DNA from: Eonycteris spelaea
Lineage: Eukaryota; Chordata; Mammalia; Chiroptera; Pteropodidae
Reading direction: 5' to 3'
DNA length: 64,000 nucleotides
Assembly (NCBI GenBank): GCA_003508835.1
Contig: PUFA01000027.1
Coordinates: 682,001 to 746,000 of the forward strand
Translations under genes and position numbers: made by a program
Shown: piece after piece, positions 58,202 to 64,000 of the stretch
Position numbering within the stretch: the first letter of the stretch is position 1
How the letters are laid out: each line of letters starts with the position of its first letter
Notes under the pieces: model-generated
Database searches by the model: none
Told to the model about the DNA's origin: nothing
The model's input: only the letters and a program-made list of their open reading frames with translations

Positions 58202-58906
58202 TATCTAAAATTAAAGACTGAACATGCCAGGTGTTGGCAAGGATGTGGAGCAACTGGAATTTTCATGAATGGCTGGTGGGAATGAAAATGGTTCAACCAC
58301 TTTGGAAAAGTTTGTCTGTTTCTTAGAAATACACACACACCATATGACCAAGACATTCCATTCTCAGATGCTGTAAACATTTGCGTATAAGTGTTTGTAA
58401 GACTACCCAAGAGAAGAAAATGGCTATACAAAAATACATACAATCTTCATACCCGTTTTATTTGTAATAACCACAAAATGAAAACAACAAGTGAATGGAT
58501 AAATAAATGTGGTATATCCTTACAATGGAATACTACTCAGCAATAAAGAAAATAACTTCTGATTGTACAGCAACATAAATGAATCTCAAAATAATTATGA
58601 TGAAAGAAGTCTGACAAAAGAAAGTTCATAGTGTATTATTCCACTTATAAAATAGTTGAGAAAAATCCAAACCAAATTATAGTGACAGAAAACAGATCAG
58701 AATTGCCTGGAGATGAGGGTGGCAATGGGGAAGGGCAAGAGGCAGAGATTACAAAAGAGCACCAGGGACTCTTTCGGGTGATGCATATGTTTACTACCTT
58801 GATTGTGATGATGGTTTCATGGCTACATTCATTCACAACTTAGCAAATTGTCCATTTTACATATATGCAGTTTATTACACTTCAATAAATCTGTTATAAA
58901 AAAATA
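58055..58906 (+). mobile_element. L1MB/MC-type 3' end
   Basis: Sense L1: AAGATGCTCAATATTACTAA, CAAAATAAAACCATAATGAG, GGCAAGGATGTGGAGCAACT, CAATGGAATACTACTCAGCA, AAAGTTCATAGTGTATTATT and TACACTTCAATAAATCTGTT before an A-rich tail. A TA run has expanded inside it at 58152-58197. Confidence 0.9.
58152..58197. repeat. (TA)n microsatellite
   Basis: A pure TA run of about 46 bp within the L1, probably length-variable. It explains short open frames of alternating Ile and Tyr on both strands. Confidence 0.97.
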
Positions 58907-60245
58907 ACATGTATGTTCAAAAATTGAAGAATGATTTAAGTTTTAATAGTAAATTCTTTGAACATTGTCTCATAAAAGTCATGTTTCTGAAGAATATTTA
59001 ACATCACTGGAAAATGCTCATAATATTCAGAGACAAATGTAGTTCTGTTTTATAATGGTTCATTAATATGATGTTGTAGTAAATAAAAAAATAGAATACA
59101 AAAGTGCATACATAATTTAACATGATCCCCATTGTGGTAACTCTCTTGTCTTTCATAACTGAAAGGAAATACCCTAAAATGTTAATTTAACACTGTTATT
59201 TCTGTGAGGTGACTGATGTATGATTTTTATTTTCCTTTTTATGCTTGTTGGGGCTTTTCTAAAGTTGAGCTTTCTTTATTTTCACAAGCAGACAAAAACC
59301 CACAAATACTCTTTCAGAAGATTCCTTCCCATACGGGCAGGGAACTGAATGGCGCAAATATTTTTCGAAACTATATTAATCTAATTGAAGAACATAGCAT
59401 CTTTTCCTGTTTGTGCACGGTAACATGCTACCAAGTTCTGGGGGATTTCAGCGTGGAATAGTGGATGTGCTGCAAAGAAACGCTGTTAAACCAGCTCTAG
59501 CCTACGAGTAGCTTGTGATGTACACACCTAGAAATGCCTATTTATAAATACATTTTATGTAGCATCAGGGGTTTGCTTACCTTTGTCACTTTGCCACTAG
59601 CAGTCCCTTGATCAAACAAGGTCAAAGACAAGGAGAATAAATTCCCTGGGCCACCCCAGCACAGATTTGTGACGAAATGTTCACCCAGGGTGTCCTGATG
59701 AGAAAAGGAGAGCAGTTGTCTGTGGGTGTTCCTATGAAAGTAGGTAATTTCTCAGTCTTTTGTCTAATCAATGGTGAGCTTTACGCACCTTTGACTTCTT
59801 TCCTCCTTGAGTCAAAAAGAAAGCCAGGGAAGAGCAAGGCCTGAGGAGTGAGAGCAAAGAAGAAAAGCTTGTTAAAGTGGAGGTCAGAAATATGGAAGAA
59901 CTGGAGAGCTCTCACGTACAAGGGTGTGCTTTTACTTCTGTCCCCAAAATATGAGTGAAATACGTGTCGTCAGACTTCCAGTTTGCTTTTCTGCCTGTGT
60001 GGAGAAAGGCTATGACTAGATGCTGTCTGCAGCAAGGTGTGATCTGCGAGGGGGCACAGAGCTAGGGCCTAAGGAAGAAATGTTGATGAGAGCCAGGGTA
60101 GCCCTCACACTCTGCTTTGCCAGGATGCTGGGACTGTACCTCGCAGCCTGATCTAGTCCTGCCCAGTAATATGAAAACAAAATAAAATGGAGCTTGAGGA
60201 GGGCGGAGATACAGGTGACTTAGAGGATGGCTTAGAGGTGTGAAT
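58907..60245. other. Unassigned DNA
   Basis: No gene or named repeat. 59470-60200 has mixed composition and no repeats I recognise. An 81-codon frame at 59216-59461 has no features. Confidence 0.45.
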
Positions 60246-60246
60246 A

Positions 60247-60987
60247 GAGTAGTTCTCCCTTATCCACAGTTTCGCTTTCTATGGTTTCAGTTTGCCTCAG
60301 TTGACTGTGGTCTGAAAATATTAAATAGAAAATTCCAGACACCAACAATTCATGTTTTAAATTGCATGTCATTCTGAATATAGTGATGAAATCTCATGCC
60401 ATCCCGCTCAGTCCCACCTGGGACATGAATCATCCCTTCGTCCAGAGTTTCCATACTGTAAACGTTCCGAGCCTTTTAGTTACTTGGTAGCCATTTTCGT
60501 TTTCACATAGATCGTTGTGAAATTTCAGTGCCTGTGTTCAAGTAATTCTCATTTTACTTAATAATACCCCAAGGCGCAAAAGTAGTTATGCTGGCAATTC
60601 AGATATGCCACAGAGAAGTGGAAAGTTCTTTCCTTTAAATGAAAAGGTGAGTACAGTTCAAGAAGATTTTGAGAGAAAGAGGAAAGAGAGAGGAGAGAGG
60701 AAGAAGAGGGAGGGAGAGAGATAGGAAGGGAGTGGGGGAGAGAGAGAGAAGAGAGAGCGAGAGCGAGCGCATTCACATAACTTTTATTACGGTATATTGT
60801 TATAATAGTTCTCTATTTTATCATTATTGTTAACCTTTAATTGTGTCCAATTATAAATTAAAACTTTATCATAGCTAGGCATGTATAGGGAAAAACAGTA
60901 TATACAGGGTTCAGTACTGTCCTTGGATTCAGGCATCCTCTGGGAGTCTTAGAATGTATCCTTCATGGACACAAGAGGAGACTACTG
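60247..60987 (+). mobile_element. Tigger DNA transposon, internally deleted
   Basis: Ends are GAGTAGTTCTCCCTTATCC and GAGGAGACTACTG, decayed partners of the CAGTAGTCCCCCCTTATC inverted repeat, with TA at 60245-60246 and 60988-60989. CCAAGGCGCAAAAG near 60568 marks the start of the transposase region, but the ATG is lost and only about 30 codons' worth remain before a purine-rich run at 60671-60767. The right part (CATTCACATAACTTTTATTA, AACTTTATCATAGCTAGGCA) is the 3' non-coding end. It is of the same family as the copy at 31629-32521, in the opposite orientation. Confidence 0.88.
60671..60767. repeat. GA-rich low-complexity tract inside Tigger
   Basis: A run of G and A only, with GAGAGA and GGAAGAGG-like units and a GAGCGAGCGC end. 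It sits where the bulk of the transposase was deleted. Confidence 0.9.
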
Positions 60988-61004
60988 TAATAGCTCTTCA
61001 AGTC

Positions 61005-61600
61005 TGCAATAAAAAAAAAAAAAAGAGTCTTCCCAAAAAAACTACATTGCAAAAAAAATGGGAAAAAACATAACAGAAATAGTAAAAATGATGAAGAGGC
61101 AGAGCCTGAAGAATTTGATTTGTGGTGGAAAAAGCACAAGACCAACACGTATACAGTCAGTGGGAAGGTGGACTATTTCCTGAGATGACAGGTTATACAG
61201 GTGTAACATATTGGAAACATGAAGAAAATTTAGATTGTCCAGAGTTTATTGAAACATTCTTAGTTCTCAAAGGGCTGGTAAAGGAAAAGACAGTACGAAA
61301 AGACAATCTATCTGACAGTGAATCTAATGAGAGTGAATTAAAGAAGAAAAGAGATGCTGCTGCCAAACCGAAAGGCTTTGCCACGGGTCTCGATCTTGAA
61401 CAAGATGCCGCAGACGGCAGTGGAGAACTGATGTTTCTCATGAAATGGAAAGATGGATTAAAATGAGGCCGACCTGGTGCTGGCAAAAGAAGCACAGACA
61501 AAGTGTTCTCAAATTGTAATTGCTTTTTTTGTGAAGAGAGACTAATTTGGCATTCCTGTCCCGAAAATAAAGTTCAATAATGGTTAACATTGTTTAGACA
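61005..61600 (+). pseudogene. CBX3P: Processed pseudogene of CBX3 (HP1-gamma)
   Basis: An intronless, frameshifted copy of CBX3, the chromodomain protein that binds methylated lysine 9 of histone H3. The match runs from AACTACATTGC (codons 5-9) through GAAGAGGCAGAGCCTGAAG, AATTTAGATTGTCCAGAG, the hinge part encoding SDSES with KKKRDAA, and chromoshadow text encoding [12 protein letters not shown], to the ancestral stop TAA at 61578-61580. The start codon is lost and the chromodomain (about 61095-61260) is scrambled by indels. A 6-bp deletion removes residues around IIGA, and about four extra bases near 61455 shift the chromoshadow frame into TGA at 61464-61466. A surviving 114-codon frame (61122-61466) is not a working protein. 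Upstream is an A run (61010-61024); no 3' poly-A is evident, so the retrocopy's 3' end is lost. Confidence 0.93.
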
Positions 61601-61604
61601 GATA

Positions 61605-62680
61605 TAGATAGATCAAATATATATAAAATCTGGTTCTTCATTTATTAGTATAAAGAAGTAACTACATTCTAATGAAAATCAAATGTGATATATTCATTTT
61701 AAAGTAGTATTGGGGAGTTTTTGTTTTATTTTGTTTTTTTTGTATCTATAGCACTGGTTCCTTTGAAAGACAAAGAAAATGCTTTCTTAGTTTCTTCCTT
61801 TACCAGAAAAAAATTTGATATCATGGTATATTATTTCCTCTGTATTATCAAGAACAGCTTTCCTAATGTAAGGAAAATCTTCAGAGACATCACTCGATCG
61901 GAATGTATGTTTAACTCATATATGCCTAAGGACCATTCTGTTTTTTTTTTTTTTTATGTGTGTATACATAAAATACATAAGTAAATGGTTTTCCTTCCTT
62001 CCTTCAACCCTCCCTCTTTTCCTTCCTTCCTTTCTCCTCTCTCCCTTTCCTAATATTCTCAAAAAAATAAAAAAAGCAAAACAAACACCAACCATGCCAT
62101 TTCACAACCATGGATTAGCCCGTATTTCTGGGATATCATCATTGTGAGCAACCTAAGAAATAAGTCAGTTCAAGTTAAACTGCAATTTTTTCTGAAGCCT
62201 TAATTTTTCAAATGAAATAGATATTTCTGTTAATTAATTTGACAATTTAAACATAGTATAAACAAACTAAACTGGATAGTTCAAAAGCAGCCATATCAGA
62301 ATCCGTATCTACATCTACAGTCATATGAATACAAATTTATTTGCAAAAACCCTGATAGGAAAAATTTATTACTACCAACAACATACTCACCCAGATGAGA
62401 AAACTAGACAAATCCTGGTTTGTTGTAATTCGCTGAGCAAAACTTAGTAAATGTACATTTGAAAGTTCTTTCTAGTGAAACTTTCCTTTATAAAAAGTTG
62501 AAATCCCTGTGCTATATTGACTAAAAGGTCAATGTCTTGGACTTTGCTCATGGAGACCTAATCTGGTGGTTAGAGATGTTGACAGTTTAGAAACCAGCTG
62601 GAATAAATGGGTGAACAAAGTATTATAATTTAAACTATTGATCTGCATGGTTTTTCTTTACCCCCAACTCATTCCTTATG
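61605..62680. other. Unassigned AT-rich DNA
   Basis: No gene or named repeat seen. Pyrimidine-rich CTTCCTTCC-type runs lie at 61990-62050 and a T run at 61941-61954. Confidence 0.5.
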
Positions 62681-62693
62681 TGTAGGCTCAATC

Positions 62694-63372
62694 TTTTTTT
62701 AAAATTAAAATTATTAGGGTGACATTTGGTTAGTAAAATTATATAGGCTTCAAGTGTACAATTCAATAATATATGTATATTACATCATGTGTTCACCATC
62801 CAAAGTCAATTTCTTTCTGTCACCATATATTTGATCCCCTTTACACTTATCTACCTTTCCCTCTGGTACCCACTTGTTGTCTGTTGTCTATGAGTTTTCG
62901 TTTGTTGCTTTCAGTTTTATATCTCACATATAAGTGAAATCATATGGTTCCCAACATTTTCTGACTTACTTCGCTTAACATGATAATCTCAAGATACATC
63001 CTTGTTGTCGCAAATGGCTGTATTTCATCTTTTTTATGGCCAAGTAATATTCCATTGTATATATGTGAGACATCTTCTTTATCCAATCATCTTCGAAAGG
63101 GCCCTTCGTTGTTTTCATATCTTAGCCGCCATGAATAACTCTGCTATGAACATCGAGGTGCATATATCTTTATGGGCAAATGTTTCCAAATTTTGGGAGT
63201 AGATACTCAGAAAAGGGATTGCTGGGTCCAATAATATTTTCTTATTTTTTTGAGGAACCTCCATACTGTTTCCATAGCAGTTGTAGAAATTTACACTCCC
63301 GTAAGCAGTGTATGAAGGTTCCTTTTCTTCCACAACCTCTCCAATACTTGTTATTACTTGTCTTGTTGATAA
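62694..63372 (-). mobile_element. 5'-truncated L1 with intact target duplication
   Basis: A T run, then GGGTGACATTTGGTTAGTAA, GGCTTCAAGTGTACAATTC, AAGTGAAATCATATGGTTCC, AGTAATATTCCATTGTATAT, TGCTATGAACATCGAGGTGC, GGAACCTCCATACTGTTTCC and TCTCCAATACTTGTTATTAC: an L1 3' end in reverse orientation, better preserved than the others in the window. The 11-mer TAGGCTCAATC lies at 62683-62693 and again at 63373-63383, a perfect target duplication that fixes both ends. Only the 3' UTR and ORF2 terminus remain. Confidence 0.94.
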
Positions 63373-63383
63373 TAGGCTCAATC

Positions 63384-64000
63384 ATTTCAATATTTGGGTT
63401 ACTGGTTTAGCAGAAGCCTAAACGTTATATATTGTTTATTGTAAATACTGGTAAGCAGTGGTCAATAAATACTTTATATTAAAAAATAAAATAGGTATGT
63501 AAACTTCCACTTTTGAAAATCGTTAATAGCTTAAAACATTTTAGTTTTTAATTTCTTCCTTTGTTAATTATTTTAGAGTTATAAGCAAATGCTTAAAAAC
63601 ATGTTTCTTCAAATGTCCTTGGGATTCATTGCTATGAGATCAATCTCACCCTTATCAGTTCGCAAATTTATCTTTTTATCTACAGATACTTAAGTGTTCT
63701 GTGCCTATAATATCCCCTTTCCCCACTCTCTACTTCCCTCAAATTTACCTGGAATTTTGAGGAGAACCTCTGGTCACTTCATTATAACTCTTTGGCCTTT
63801 TGGATTTACCCTCAGCCTCTACATCTCCTCAAATAGATCATTAGGCCATAAAGGCTATTATCATTGGGTAAAAACTGTGGGAAACCAGTTCCTATTGCCT
63901 GGGTAGGGTCAGGGATGGTGAGTGGAACAGGGAGAGGAGTAAGGAGAGTCCTCTAGATAGAAACAACATTTTAGGCATCACAGGCAAGAATTATATATGC
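63384..64000. other. Unassigned DNA at the window end
   Basis: No gene or named repeat recognised. The last 300 bp are of mixed composition with a 70-codon frame lacking features. Confidence 0.45.

Noticed and set aside
58011..58443. Frames with alternating Ile-Tyr repeats on both strands
   Set aside because: They arise from the (TA)n tract inside an L1.
61122..61466. 114-codon frame that could be taken as a short chromoshadow protein
   Set aside because: It starts out of frame in a scrambled chromodomain, stops early in the chromoshadow domain, and lies in an intronless decayed CBX3 copy.
1..64000. CRISPR arrays, operons, bacterial or phage genes
   Set aside because: No regularly spaced direct repeats, no dense coding, and the repeat content is clearly mammalian.

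Overview
This window looks like non-coding, repeat-rich nuclear DNA from a placental mammal, most likely a fruit bat (Pteropodidae). The mammalian background comes from dense fossils of L1, L2, L3/CR1, MIR, MaLR/ERVL LTRs, Tigger and hAT elements. The fruit-bat call rests on two SINEs built from 5S rRNA: a composite tRNA-Val-like plus 5S-like element at 28495-28714 and a shortened 5S-only element at 31086-31195. As I recall, the 5S-derived and tRNA/5S hybrid 'MEG' SINEs have been described only from megabats. I ran no database search, so species and repeat subfamily names are recognition from memory.

I find no intact protein-coding gene. The one clear gene-derived item is a broken processed pseudogene of CBX3 (HP1-gamma) at about 61005-61600, next to a Tigger transposon. 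Other open frames are short and lie in repeats or in AT-rich sequence with no recognisable family. The window is therefore intergenic or deep intronic.

Layout. 1-7 kb: an MLT2-type solo LTR, two old L1 pieces and a nearly whole MaLR (MLT1-type) provirus on the minus strand (4069-6720), bounded by a 5-bp duplication and carrying a (TC)n tract and an L1 piece. 7-18 kb: mostly unassigned DNA with MIRs, a MER1-type hAT, a second MLT2 LTR inserted into an older LTR-like element, and about 1.2 kb of L2. 18-25 kb: several L1 and L2 pieces, a MIR split by an LTR, and a stretch with no repeats that could be conserved non-coding DNA. 25-34 kb: an AT-rich hairpin, an (ACT)n microsatellite, L2/L1/MIR mosaics, the two 5S SINEs and two Tiggers. 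34-43 kb: a MER21-like LTR with possible internal sequence beside it, L3, MIR and L1. 43-50 kb: a second repeat-poor stretch, then a three-level nest (Tigger inside L1 inside older L1). 50-64 kb: L1, L2, a 26-bp palindrome, a third kind of Tigger, the CBX3 pseudogene and a 5'-truncated L1 with an 11-bp target-site duplication.

The elements do not form a working system. They are a record of successive insertions, and several can be ordered in time because one interrupts another. The candidates for function are the two repeat-poor stretches (24525-25250 and 44600-45260) and, weakly, an exon-like segment at 35853-35996.
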